From: an uncultured Eubacteriales bacterium
Lineage (GTDB): Bacteria; Bacillota; Clostridia; Lachnospirales; CAG-274
NCBI GenBank assembly: GCA_905201505.1
Contig: CAJKOJ010000055.1
Span: 1 to 12,715 of the forward strand
Direction of reading: 5' to 3'
Length of the DNA stretch: 12,715 bases
Shown piece by piece: positions 1-6,738 of this stretch (the stretch's first letter is position 1; every line of letters begins with the position of its first letter). The notes beneath the pieces are model-generated. The model had not been told where the DNA came from, made no database searches, and saw only the letters and a list, made by a program, of their open reading frames with translations. The position numbers and the translations under genes were made by a program.

Positions 1-16
1 TTTATTATACAATTTT

Positions 17-721
17 TTAATAAGTATCTTCAAAATTATTATATCCGTCAGTTATTTCATCATGGAACTCCTCTTCATAAGTATTTTCATTATCGCTATA
101 CTCTCTGCCTTCCTCAATTTTCCTTTTTTCCTCTGTTTCAGACATATATTCACCATAATTCTTAATACTGTACCCATCAGATATTACTTTAAATCTTTCA
201 TAATCTTCACTTGAAACCTTTAAAATAAATTCAATTTCAGGGTCTGAATAATAATTATATATCTGTCTGTTCTTAATATCGTTTAACACCTGTTTAAATT
301 CCACTAAGGAGTTCCTTCCATCACTGTAACCGTATCCGCCTATCTCCATATAATTTACAGGATATTTTGAATAGTTTTCTGTATATTGATTATAAAGATA
401 ATAATTATCATAAATATTAAAACCATTTATTTCAAAAGATGATATATCGTTAGAATAACTTACAGCAAATATTGCTTTGTTTTTCTCCAAGCTGTCATCA
501 ATTTCAATTTTAAAATCTCCTCTTTCGTGATAAAAAATTTTACTTAAATTATTCGGCAAAATCACCTCTTGTTCATTTAAATTCCTTTCTTCACTCTGTG
601 TATACTTTTCACCCATATAAGAGAAACTCTTTATCTCGCAAACAGCAACTGCACTTCCTACTCCCATAAGTACCAGACCTGAAACAATACAGGCACAAGC
701 TATTGTATAAAATCTTTTCAT
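17..721 (-). CDS. Hypothetical exported or membrane-anchored acidic protein, third gene of PadR-HAAS operon
   Basis: I do not recognise a family for this 234-residue protein. Residues 5-27 form one hydrophobic segment after a short basic start (MKR), with a possible signal peptidase site after Ala-Val-Ala near residue 26. The rest is therefore probably outside the cell, either released or anchored. The middle (about 60-180) is predicted soluble, with a striking Tyr/Asn-rich stretch at 104-133. The tail (196-234) is strongly acidic and probably disordered. The start codon overlaps the stop of the upstream HAAS gene by 4 bases (ATGA), so the two are translationally coupled. The third gene of PadR-HAAS operons often encodes a DUF4097-type beta-repeat protein. 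The N-terminal layout here resembles those proteins, but I cannot see the repeats, so that assignment is only a guess. Confidence 0.75.
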   Translation of the reverse strand: MKRFYTIACACIVSGLVLMGVGSAVAVCEIKSFSYMGEKYTQSEERNLNEQEVILPNNLSKIFYHERGDFKIEIDDSLEKNKAIFAVSYSNDISSFEINGFNIYDNYYLYNQYTENYSKYPVNYMEIGGYGYSDGRNSLVEFKQVLNDIKNRQIYNYYSDPEIEFILKVSSEDYERFKVISDGYSIKNYGEYMSETEEKRKIEEGREYSDNENTYEEEFHDEITDGYNNFEDTY

Positions 722-1641
722 TTTTCCACCGCCCCTTTGTTAAAAAATATAAGCTTTATTATAAGAACTATAATAGCACATCCAACCATATTAAATCCAA
801 GACATCCTAAAGTAATGCCCCAGAAAGGGTAGCCTGCAAATGACATAACAAACAATCCGCCAAAACTTATTATTGTAAAGAACAAAGTAAACACACAAGG
901 TATAAGACACATAATTACAAACACTTTTAATGCAAATAACAATATGCTTTTAATAATGTTCCCAAAGCTGAAATCTGAGTTTACTTTTATCACAGGTAAT
1001 TTTCTTGCAATTGGCTTTACATCAGTTTTGTTTTCTGTATTTTCAAATTCAACTTCTTTTACTCCTTCTTTTATAACCTTTTCACTACTGCTGTTTTCAT
1101 TGCTTACTTTTCCTGATTTAATGTTATAGTCTAAAAATCTTACAAATATATATATCATAGTAGGTACTGCAACAATTGTATACATTAGTCTTACAATCCA
1201 TTTAAGAGTTTGCCAGCCCCCGATAATATTAACAAAGAAATAGCAAATTTCACGTCCGATTACAAAACAAATTGAAAGAACAAAGAAAAGACATACAGTT
1301 TTTATAAACAAGCCAAATATTGAAGAAAGTTTCTGTCCCAGCAGATAATCACTTATACTTCTTAACCCCATTTTAAACTTTTCATAAAGTCCTTCCACAA
1401 CAGCATTTATCTCACTTTCAGGTGCCTTATTATAATCAGGATCAACATTATATGCAGACAATATTTCCCTTACCATATCATCTATATTACCCAACGTTTC
1501 AACAGCTTCCTTTTCTGATAATCCCTCTGCAAGCTTATTATCTATATGCTGTATATATTCATTTACAATATCATCTCTTTCAGCCTTATTAAGTACAGAA
1601 AGCCTGCTTTCCAAATAATTTACAAATTCTTTTTTATTCAT
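718..1641 (-). CDS. HAAS/DUF1700 domain membrane protein
   Basis: This 307-residue protein begins with a typical HAAS signalling domain (DUF1700-like, residues 1-65): MNKKEFVNYLESRL, then a conserved YIQHIDNKLAEGLSEKEA helix pair and a LGNIDDMVREI motif. Hydrophobic helices follow at about 109-128, 148-170, 230-250, 250-269 and 272-297, with a charged cytoplasmic-type linker at 175-220. HAAS domains are small cytoplasmic helical modules found next to or fused with membrane sensor or transporter parts, and they are nearly always paired with a PadR regulator. The start overlaps the end of the PadR gene by 8 bases, and an AAAGGAG ribosome binding site lies 10 bases upstream. The role is inferred to be membrane or envelope sensing linked to PadR. 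The exact function is unknown. Confidence 0.88.
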   Translation of the reverse strand: MNKKEFVNYLESRLSVLNKAERDDIVNEYIQHIDNKLAEGLSEKEAVETLGNIDDMVREILSAYNVDPDYNKAPESEINAVVEGLYEKFKMGLRSISDYLLGQKLSSIFGLFIKTVCLFFVLSICFVIGREICYFFVNIIGGWQTLKWIVRLMYTIVAVPTMIYIFVRFLDYNIKSGKVSNENSSSEKVIKEGVKEVEFENTENKTDVKPIARKLPVIKVNSDFSFGNIIKSILLFALKVFVIMCLIPCVFTLFFTIISFGGLFVMSFAGYPFWGITLGCLGFNMVGCAIIVLIIKLIFFNKGAVEK

Positions 1642-1957
1642 TTATGTCACTCTCCTTTATAAATTCGTCAACTTTTTCAAAGAATTCCAGCCATTCGCTC
1701 TTAAGGTTATTAGTATATATTTTACCTCCTTCAGTCAGATGGTAATATTTTCTCGGCGGTCCTTCTGTTGATTCCTTTAAATATGTTTCAAAATAATGCT
1801 CGTTTGTCAGTCTTTTAAGTAAAGGGTAAATTGTCCCCTCATTGACTTCAACAACCTTTGACACTTCTGCTACAAGCTCATAACCATACATATCTTTTTT
1901 TACAACAGAGAGTAGAACTATAAGCTCCAATACGCCCTTTTTGAATTGTACATTCAT
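1634..1957 (-). CDS. PadR family transcriptional regulator
   Basis: This is a compact 107-residue winged-helix repressor of the short PadR type, which lacks the long C-terminal dimerisation domain. Diagnostic stretches are KKGVLELIVLLSV and DMYGYELVAEVS (residues 6-33), the recognition-helix region VNEGTIYPLLKRL (39-51), and the wing motif ESTEGPPRKYYHLTEGG (62-78). It is the first gene of a three-gene minus-strand operon with a HAAS membrane protein, a pairing widespread in Firmicutes. The start at 1957 is supported by a GGGAGGG ribosome binding site 5 bases upstream and by a good promoter. PadR proteins usually repress their own operon. Two AGTACT palindromes overlapping and flanking the -35 box are the candidate operator. 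The family is certain; the ligand is unknown. Confidence 0.95.
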   Translation of the reverse strand: MNVQFKKGVLELIVLLSVVKKDMYGYELVAEVSKVVEVNEGTIYPLLKRLTNEHYFETYLKESTEGPPRKYYHLTEGGKIYTNNLKSEWLEFFEKVDEFIKESDINE

Positions 1958-1978
1958 ACAATCCCTCCCTTCACTATT

Positions 1979-2007
1979 ATTTTACACCAACTACTATGTA
2001 TTGTCAA
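1979..2007 (-). promoter_or_regulatory. Promoter of the PadR-HAAS operon
   Basis: Read on the minus strand there is a perfect -35 TTGACA (2002-2007), a 17-base spacer, and a -10 TAAAAT (1979-1984) that matches the vegetative consensus at five of six positions. Transcription would start near 1972, giving a very short leader before the padR ribosome binding site at 1963-1969. This is a pattern match, not a mapped start. Confidence 0.75.
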
Positions 2008-2029
2008 GTACTAAAAATAAATCAGTACT
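2007..2029. promoter_or_regulatory. Candidate PadR operator: paired AGTACT palindromes
   Basis: Two copies of the self-complementary hexamer AGTACT (2007-2012 and 2024-2029) are separated by 11 AT-rich bases, so together they form a larger inverted repeat. The proximal copy abuts the padR -35 box, and centre-to-centre spacing is 17 bases. The position suits repression of the padR promoter by a dimeric winged-helix protein. The PadR link is inferred from location only. Confidence 0.45.
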
Positions 2030-2073
2030 CATTTTTTTATATTTTATTCATTATAAAATTAAAAGAAATATTC

Positions 2074-2102
2074 TTGACAATTTAACCTTTTAAGTATAAA
2101 AT
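2074..2102 (+). promoter_or_regulatory. Promoter of the cysE-cysS T-box operon
   Basis: A perfect -35 TTGACA (2074-2079) is followed by a 17-base spacer and -10 TAAAAT (2097-2102). The start would be near 2109, about 65 bases before Stem I of the T-box leader. It diverges from the padR promoter; the two -35 boxes are 66 bases apart and do not overlap. Confidence 0.7.
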
Positions 2103-2106
2103 ACAT

Positions 2107-2131
2107 ATATTAAAAGCAGAACTTTTAATAT
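2107..2131. repeat. Perfect 10-bp inverted repeat at the predicted transcript 5' end
   Basis: ATATTAAAAG (2107-2116) is exactly mirrored by CTTTTAATAT (2122-2131) around a 5-base CAGAA loop. It covers the predicted start site of the T-box transcript. It has no U-tract after it on the plus strand, so it is not a terminator in that direction. It may be a 5'-end stabilising hairpin in the RNA or a protein operator in the DNA. Its function is unknown. Confidence 0.5.
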
Positions 2132-2173
2132 GAAAAAAAATTAGTTTTTAAATAAGTTTTTTAATAATTTAAA

Positions 2174-2405
2174 GGCAATGACGAAAAGAGTAATTTTTGT
2201 AAACCTTTCAGAGAGGAACACAATTGCTGCAAGTGTTCTAAGGCAAGCATTAATGAAGTGCATTTCTGAGTTGAACAGGTGAACTTTTTATTAGCCTGCT
2301 CCGTTTTGGCTGCGTTAAAGCCCCAGAGTGCTGCTTAATATATTAAGCAGAATTAGAGTGGAACCACGAACCATCGTCTCTATGAGCGTATGGTTCTATT
2401 TTTTT
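2174..2405 (+). promoter_or_regulatory. Cysteine-specific T-box riboswitch (tRNA-Cys leader)
   Basis: Stem I can be closed by GGCAAT (2174-2179) with ATTAGCC (2290-2296). It contains an AGTA motif, the AGAGAGG bulge region (2210-2216), and a distal hairpin with a TTGCTGCAA loop. The specifier is TGC at 2259-2261, preceded by GAAG and followed by A, which is a cysteine codon. A perfect palindromic Stem III lies at 2331-2350. The T-box itself is AGAGTGGAACCACG (2355-2368). AGAG (2355-2358) pairs with CTCT (2378-2381) and ACGA (2366-2369) pairs with TCGT (2374-2377), leaving the canonical 7-base bulge TGGAACC. TGGA is complementary to the UCCA end of tRNA-Cys (discriminator U). Uncharged tRNA-Cys should stabilise this antiterminator and switch on cysE-cysS. 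Confidence 0.93.
2368..2405 (+). terminator. Regulated terminator of the T-box leader
   Basis: GAACCAT (2368-2374) pairs with ATGGTTC (2390-2396). An inner CG and CTC/GAG helix continues it around a UAU loop, with single bulged U residues. A run of T (2399-2405, after TTCTA) follows. It shares bases 2368-2381 with the antiterminator, so the two folds exclude each other, as expected for a T-box. Confidence 0.9.
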
Positions 2406-2422
2406 GTAATTGGAGTGAGTGT

Positions 2423-3127
2423 ATGAAAACATTTATAATTATGCTTATAATTTTCACACTTCTTATCCTGATATTTTTTGGTGTCAGGTCAGAAGTTGAA
2501 ACTGTTAAGCGAAAAGACCCTGCAATTAAAAGCAGTATTGAAGTAATTTTATACTCAAGCTTTTGGGCTATGATAGCACATAAAATTTCCCACAGATTTT
2601 ATAAAATGCACTTATATTTCATTGCAAGACTTATTTCACAGATTTCAAGATGGCTTACAGGTATTGAAATACACCCGGGAGCTTCAATAGGCAATGGAGT
2701 ATTTATTGACCATGGTATGGGTGTTGTAATTGGTGAAACCTGTGAAATTGGAGATAATGTACTTATTTATCAAAATGTTACATTGGGCGGTACAGGAAAA
2801 GACGTAGGCAAACGTCACCCCACCCTTGAAAGCAATGTTATGGTAGGAGCAGGAGCAAAGGTATTAGGACCTATTACAATTGGACATGATAGTAAAATAG
2901 GTGCAGGTTCTGTTGTGCTTCATGACATACCTCCCTATTCAACAGTTGTAGGTATACCTGGCAGAACAGTAAACAGAAATGACTGCACAAGTCCCTCTGA
3001 TACACTTGACCAGATTAAATTGCCTGACCCTGTTGAAATGGAAATATGCAAACTTAGAGTTCAGCTTAATAAAATGGAAAAAGAAATTGAAAATTTAAGG
3101 AAGGAGAAATCTGATGAAAGTTTATAA
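2423..3127 (+). CDS. cysE: Serine O-acetyltransferase with N-terminal hydrophobic anchor
   Basis: The enzyme transfers acetyl from acetyl-CoA to L-serine, giving O-acetylserine, the committed step of cysteine synthesis. The 234-residue protein has a short SAT N-terminal helical region with KRKDPAIKSSIEV (29-41) and HKISHRFY (53-60). A left-handed hexapeptide-repeat domain follows (about 83-180), with the catalytic-type DHG (His97) and RHP (His132) motifs and GGTGKDVGKRHP. A charged coiled coil lies at 205-230. Residues 4-20 are almost purely hydrophobic, which is unusual and suggests a membrane anchor. I chose the start at 2423 because GGAG lies 7 bases upstream. An in-frame ATG at 2390 lies inside the T-box terminator and has no ribosome site. 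It is the first gene of a T-box operon and overlaps cysS by 14 bases. Confidence 0.93.
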   Translation: MKTFIIMLIIFTLLILIFFGVRSEVETVKRKDPAIKSSIEVILYSSFWAMIAHKISHRFYKMHLYFIARLISQISRWLTGIEIHPGASIGNGVFIDHGMGVVIGETCEIGDNVLIYQNVTLGGTGKDVGKRHPTLESNVMVGAGAKVLGPITIGHDSKIGAGSVVLHDIPPYSTVVGIPGRTVNRNDCTSPSDTLDQIKLPDPVEMEICKLRVQLNKMEKEIENLRKEKSDESL

Positions 3128-4517
3128 CACACTTACAAAACAGAAGGAAGAATTTGTACCTTTGGAGCCTGGAAAAGTAAAAATGTATGTATGCGGTCCT
3201 ACTGTATATGATTATATACACATAGGTAATGCTAGACCTTATGTAATATTTGATACTATCAGAAGATATATGGAATATAAAGGCTATGAGGTAAATTATG
3301 TACAAAACTTTACCGATGTAGATGACAAAATTATAAAAAAGGCTATTGCTGAAGGTGTTGATTCAAAAGTAATATCAGAAAGATATATTGAAGAGGCAAA
3401 AAAAGATGCAGAGGGACTTAATGTAGAACCTGCTACTAAAAATCCAAAAGTTACAGAGGAAATGGACGGCATTATTGAAATGATTAAGACCCTTATTGAC
3501 AGAGGCCATGCTTATGAAGTAAACGGCAGCGTATTTTATGATACAAAGTCATTTGCAGATTACGGCAAACTTTCAGGCAAAAACATTGATGACCTTGAAG
3601 CAGGTGCAAGAATAGCAGTTGATGAAACAAAGAAAAGCCCTATGGACTTTGTTTTATGGAAACCTAAAAAAGACGGGGAACCTTATTGGGAATCACCCTG
3701 GGGACAGGGCAGACCGGGCTGGCATATTGAATGTTCAGTAATGGCAAAGAAATATTTAGGTGATACTATCGATATTCATGCTGGAGGCGAAGACCTTGTT
3801 TTCCCTCATCATGAAAATGAAATTGCACAGTCAGAGGCAGCAAACGGAAAACCTTTTGCTAAATATTGGCTGCACAACGGCTTTATTAATGTAGATAATA
3901 AAAAGATGAGCAAATCTCTCGGCAATTTTTTCACACTCAGAGAAATTGTTGAACACATTCCTTATGATGTTGTAAGGTTTTTCATTTTAAGCGGACATTA
4001 TAGAAGCCCTATTAATTTTTCAAGAGAACTTATGGAGTCAGCAGGTGCAGGACTTGACAGAATAAAAAATGCTTATAAATCCCTTTTATTTATGGAAAGC
4101 AAGGCTGAAGGTACAATGTCAGAAGCTGAAAAAGATCTTAATAAAGAAGCCGATAAATTCAGAACACAGTTTGAAGCCGCAATGGACGACGACTTTAACA
4201 CAGCTGACGCCGTTACTTCCATATTTGAAATTGCGAAATTTGCAAATGTTAATGTAAATGAAAATTCCTCAAAAGAATTTATTACAGCAATAAGAGAAAA
4301 AATGCTTATGCTTTGTAATATTCTTGGTATCAAACCTTATGATGAAATAAAAGGGGAACAAATTTCAGCAGAAGAAGTTGAGGCTCTTATTGCAGAAAGA
4401 ACAGCAGCAAAAAAAGCAAAAGATTTTGCAAGAGCAGATGCCATAAGAGAAGAATTGAGCAGCAAAGGTGTGGTTATTGAAGACACAAGAGCAGGCGTAC
4501 GCTGGTCTTATAAATAG
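3114..4517 (+). CDS. cysS: Cysteinyl-tRNA synthetase
   Basis: This cytoplasmic class I synthetase attaches cysteine to tRNA-Cys using ATP. Its 467 residues match the usual bacterial length. The HIGH-type signature is HIGN at 36-39 within GPTVYDYIHIGNARPY, and KMSKS is at 264-268. The zinc ligands expected from the E. coli enzyme are present: Cys27, Cys207 (HIECSVM), His232 or His233, and Glu236 (in FPHHENE). The C-terminal anticodon-binding part ends with ADAIREELSSKGVVIEDTRAG (441-461), typical of CysRS. An AAGGAG site at 3101-3106, inside the end of cysE, sets the start. Co-transcription with cysE under one tRNA-Cys sensor couples cysteine supply to its use in translation. Confidence 0.98.
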   Translation: MKVYNTLTKQKEEFVPLEPGKVKMYVCGPTVYDYIHIGNARPYVIFDTIRRYMEYKGYEVNYVQNFTDVDDKIIKKAIAEGVDSKVISERYIEEAKKDAEGLNVEPATKNPKVTEEMDGIIEMIKTLIDRGHAYEVNGSVFYDTKSFADYGKLSGKNIDDLEAGARIAVDETKKSPMDFVLWKPKKDGEPYWESPWGQGRPGWHIECSVMAKKYLGDTIDIHAGGEDLVFPHHENEIAQSEAANGKPFAKYWLHNGFINVDNKKMSKSLGNFFTLREIVEHIPYDVVRFFILSGHYRSPINFSRELMESAGAGLDRIKNAYKSLLFMESKAEGTMSEAEKDLNKEADKFRTQFEAAMDDDFNTADAVTSIFEIAKFANVNVNENSSKEFITAIREKMLMLCNILGIKPYDEIKGEQISAEEVEALIAERTAAKKAKDFARADAIREELSSKGVVIEDTRAGVRWSYK

Positions 4518-4524
4518 GTGAAAT

Positions 4525-4923
4525 ATGGAGCTTTTTAAAAATATAAATGCTGACCCCAGAACACTTAATTCTCTTGCTCTTGCCTTTATTGGCGATACAA
4601 TATTTGACCTTCTTACAAGAGGTATGATACTTGCAGAAGGCAATGCTCCCGTTAATACAATGCACAAAAAGGCAAAGACTATTGTAAATGCCACATCACA
4701 GTCAAAAATGTATGCAGCAATTGAAGATATGCTCACAGAGGAAGAATTAGGAGTACTTAAAAGAGGAAGAAATGCCAAAAGCCATACTTCTGCCAAAAAT
4801 CAATCTATTATAGATTACCGCAGAGCAACAGGTATTGAAGCACTTTTTGGTTATCTCTATCTCAAAGGAGAATTTGAAAGAATAGAACAATTGTATAAAA
4901 CAGGTTTAAAAGAAACACGCTAA
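4525..4923 (+). CDS. mrnC: Mini-ribonuclease III
   Basis: This 132-residue RNase III domain protein lacks the double-stranded RNA-binding domain, which defines Mini-III. In Bacillus the enzyme trims 23S rRNA precursor ends. The signature FIGDTIFDLLTRG (21-33) carries catalytic Asp24. GRNAKSHTSAKN (81-92) and the RRATGIEALFGYLYL segment (99-113) with Glu105 complete the family pattern. The gene starts 7 bases after the cysS stop with a weak AGGTG ribosome site, so translation is probably coupled to cysS. The order cysS-mrnC-rlmB is common in Firmicutes. Confidence 0.95.
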   Translation: MELFKNINADPRTLNSLALAFIGDTIFDLLTRGMILAEGNAPVNTMHKKAKTIVNATSQSKMYAAIEDMLTEEELGVLKRGRNAKSHTSAKNQSIIDYRRATGIEALFGYLYLKGEFERIEQLYKTGLKETR

Positions 4924-4948
4924 CTATATCCGTATTAAAGGAGACAAT

Positions 4949-5803
4949 ATGAAAAAACAAGATAACAGAAGAAATAAAATGAAAAAAGAAAGACGCCCTG
5001 AAAAAAAGGAATTCAAGTCAAGGGACAGCAGAGCCAACAAATATGAGGATAACTCAGCCTTTGAAGAAGGTTTGCAGCTTGAAGGCAGAAATCCTGTTAT
5101 GGAGGCTCTTAATCACGACAAGCCTATTGATAAAATAATTGTAAAAAAAGGTGCAATTGAGGGTACACTAAAAGTAATCGTTGCTAAAGCCAGAGAAAAA
5201 GGCATTATTGTTCAGGAAGTGGATAAAGAAAAAATGTCACTTATTTCAAAGAGCAACAACAACCAAGGTGTAATTGCTCTTTGCCCTGCTCATGAATACT
5301 GTGAGTTAAGTGATATTATTGAAAATGCCAGATCTAAAGGCGAAGATCCATTTATTATTTTATGTGATGAAATTACAGACCCTCATAACTTAGGTGCAAT
5401 TATAAGAACAGCTGATGCTGTAGGTGCTCATGGCGTAGTCATTCCAAAAAGAAGAGCTGTAGGATTAACAGCTGTTGTAAGCAAAACTTCAGCAGGTGCT
5501 ATTGAATTTGTACCTGTTGCCAGAGTTACAAATATGGCAAGAGCTATTGATGAACTTAAGAAAGAAAACATTTGGGTAGCCTGTGCAGATATGTCAGGCA
5601 AGGAATATTTTAATTCAGATTTAAAAGGAGCTATTGCACTTGTTATAGGTAGTGAAGGCACCGGTGTAAGCGAACTTGTAAGAAAAAAATGCGATTTTAC
5701 AATTGGTATACCTATGTATGGAAGTATTGATTCACTTAATGCAAGCGTATCAGCAGGTCTTATTATGTATGAAGTAGTAAGACAAAGAAAATTTAACAAT
5801 TAA
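4949..5803 (+). CDS. rlmB: 23S rRNA (guanosine-2'-O-)-methyltransferase, RlmB/TrmH family
   Basis: This SPOUT-class SAM-dependent enzyme is expected to 2'-O-methylate a guanosine in 23S rRNA (G2251 in E. coli numbering). The 284 residues divide into three parts. First is a lysine/arginine-rich extension of about 40 residues. Next is an RNA-binding domain beginning LEGRNPVMEAL (44-54). Last is the knotted SPOUT domain with motif 1 DPHNLGAIIRTADAVGAHG, motif 2 ALVIGSEGTGVSELV, and motif 3 SIDSLNASVSAGLIMYE. A clear AAAGGAG lies 5 bases before the start. The extension could bind RNA. TrmH paralogues with other rRNA targets exist, so the exact target is inferred from synteny with cysS and mrnC. 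Confidence 0.93.
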   Translation: MKKQDNRRNKMKKERRPEKKEFKSRDSRANKYEDNSAFEEGLQLEGRNPVMEALNHDKPIDKIIVKKGAIEGTLKVIVAKAREKGIIVQEVDKEKMSLISKSNNNQGVIALCPAHEYCELSDIIENARSKGEDPFIILCDEITDPHNLGAIIRTADAVGAHGVVIPKRRAVGLTAVVSKTSAGAIEFVPVARVTNMARAIDELKKENIWVACADMSGKEYFNSDLKGAIALVIGSEGTGVSELVRKKCDFTIGIPMYGSIDSLNASVSAGLIMYEVVRQRKFNN

Positions 5804-5848
5804 TTTTTAATTTAATATAAAAAGAAAAAACTAAGGAGATGTATATAA

Positions 5849-6679
5849 ATGGCAGATTGCAGTTCATGCCCGTCTAAAGGTAAATGCGGCAATGACAGCG
5901 GTAATTGCGGTATTGAAAATAATCCGCTTAATAAAGTAAAAAACATAATAGGAGTAATGAGCGGCAAAGGCGGTGTAGGTAAATCTACAGTATCCGCTAT
6001 GCTTGCAAAAGAGCTTGCAAAGAAAGGCTACTCTGTAGGACTTTTAGATGCTGATATTACTGGTCCCAGTGCCTGCCGTCTTATGGGTCTTACAGGAAAA
6101 CGAGCTTATGCACAGGACAATCTTATTATGCCTGTTGAAAATGAAGACGGCATAAAGGTATTAAGCCTCAACCTTATGCTTCCTGATGAAAATCAGCCTG
6201 TAGTATGGAGAGGTGCTATGTTATCAAATTGTGTAAAGCAGTTTTGGGTTGAAGCACTTTGGGGCGAATTAGACTATCTTATTGTGGATATGCCTCCCGG
6301 AACAGGCGATATTTCCCTTACAGTTATGCAAAGTATACCTTTAAGCGGTATTGTAATGGTAAGTATCCCGCAGGATATGGTTAATATGATAGTTTCAAAA
6401 TCAATTAATATGACTAAGATGCTTAATGTGCCAATATTGGGACTTGTTGAAAATATGAGCTATATTATATGCCCTCACTGCGGTGAGAAAATTAAAATTT
6501 TCGGCGGTGAAAGCACAAATGAATTTTTAATTCAAAATGAAATTGCCCTATTAGGAGAACTGCCTACAGATGTTACAGTTTCAGGTATGGCAGACAACGG
6601 CTACAGCAATATTAAATCAGAAATCGCAGAAGAATTTATAAAAATCACAAATAATGTAATTGAAGCTTTAAATAGTTAA
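5849..6679 (+). CDS. mrp: Mrp/Nbp35-type Fe-S cluster carrier ATPase
   Basis: This P-loop ATPase of the ApbC/Nbp35 group is thought to carry 4Fe-4S clusters to target proteins in the cytoplasm. In 276 residues it has a cysteine-rich N-terminus (Cys4, Cys7, Cys13, Cys20), a deviant Walker A SGKGGVGKST (38-47), the LDADITGPS motif (66-74), and the DMPPGTGD motif (147-154). A C-terminal CPHC pair (208-211) lies in the place where the bridging cluster binds between two subunits. The N-terminal CX2CX5CX6C group recalls the extra ferredoxin-like site of eukaryotic Nbp35. It starts 45 bases after rlmB with AAGGAG at 5833-5838 and ends in a hairpin terminator, so it may close the cys operon or have its own unseen promoter. 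Confidence 0.93.
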   Translation: MADCSSCPSKGKCGNDSGNCGIENNPLNKVKNIIGVMSGKGGVGKSTVSAMLAKELAKKGYSVGLLDADITGPSACRLMGLTGKRAYAQDNLIMPVENEDGIKVLSLNLMLPDENQPVVWRGAMLSNCVKQFWVEALWGELDYLIVDMPPGTGDISLTVMQSIPLSGIVMVSIPQDMVNMIVSKSINMTKMLNVPILGLVENMSYIICPHCGEKIKIFGGESTNEFLIQNEIALLGELPTDVTVSGMADNGYSNIKSEIAEEFIKITNNVIEALNS

Positions 6680-6683
6680 TCAT

Positions 6684-6733
6684 AAAAAGCCTCCATGTCT
6701 AATATACTATTGTATATTGATATGGAGGTTTTT
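6684..6733 (+). terminator. Hairpin terminator after mrp that contains the sipL ribosome binding site
   Basis: AAAAA-G-CCTCCAT (6684-6696) pairs with ATGGAGG-TTTTTT (6722-6733). The stem continues inward through GTC/GAT-type pairs to AATATAC/GTATATT around a TATT loop, with one bulged U. The stem plus U-run looks like an intrinsic terminator. The 3' arm GGAGG (6724-6728) is also the only Shine-Dalgarno sequence for sipL, 10 bases before its ATG. The structure would therefore block both read-through transcription and translation of sipL from upstream transcripts. Confidence 0.85.
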
Positions 6734-6738
6734 ATATT

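Noticed and set aside
944..1129. Plus-strand open frame within the HAAS gene
   Set aside because: It is a shadow of the membrane-protein gene on the other strand, and its hydrophobic look comes from the complementary codons.
4365..4796. Minus-strand open frame with a cysteine-rich end, antisense to the end of cysS and to mrnC
   Set aside because: It lies opposite two well-supported genes; its Cys and Phe runs are complements of Ala and Lys codons, and it has no ribosome site or promoter.
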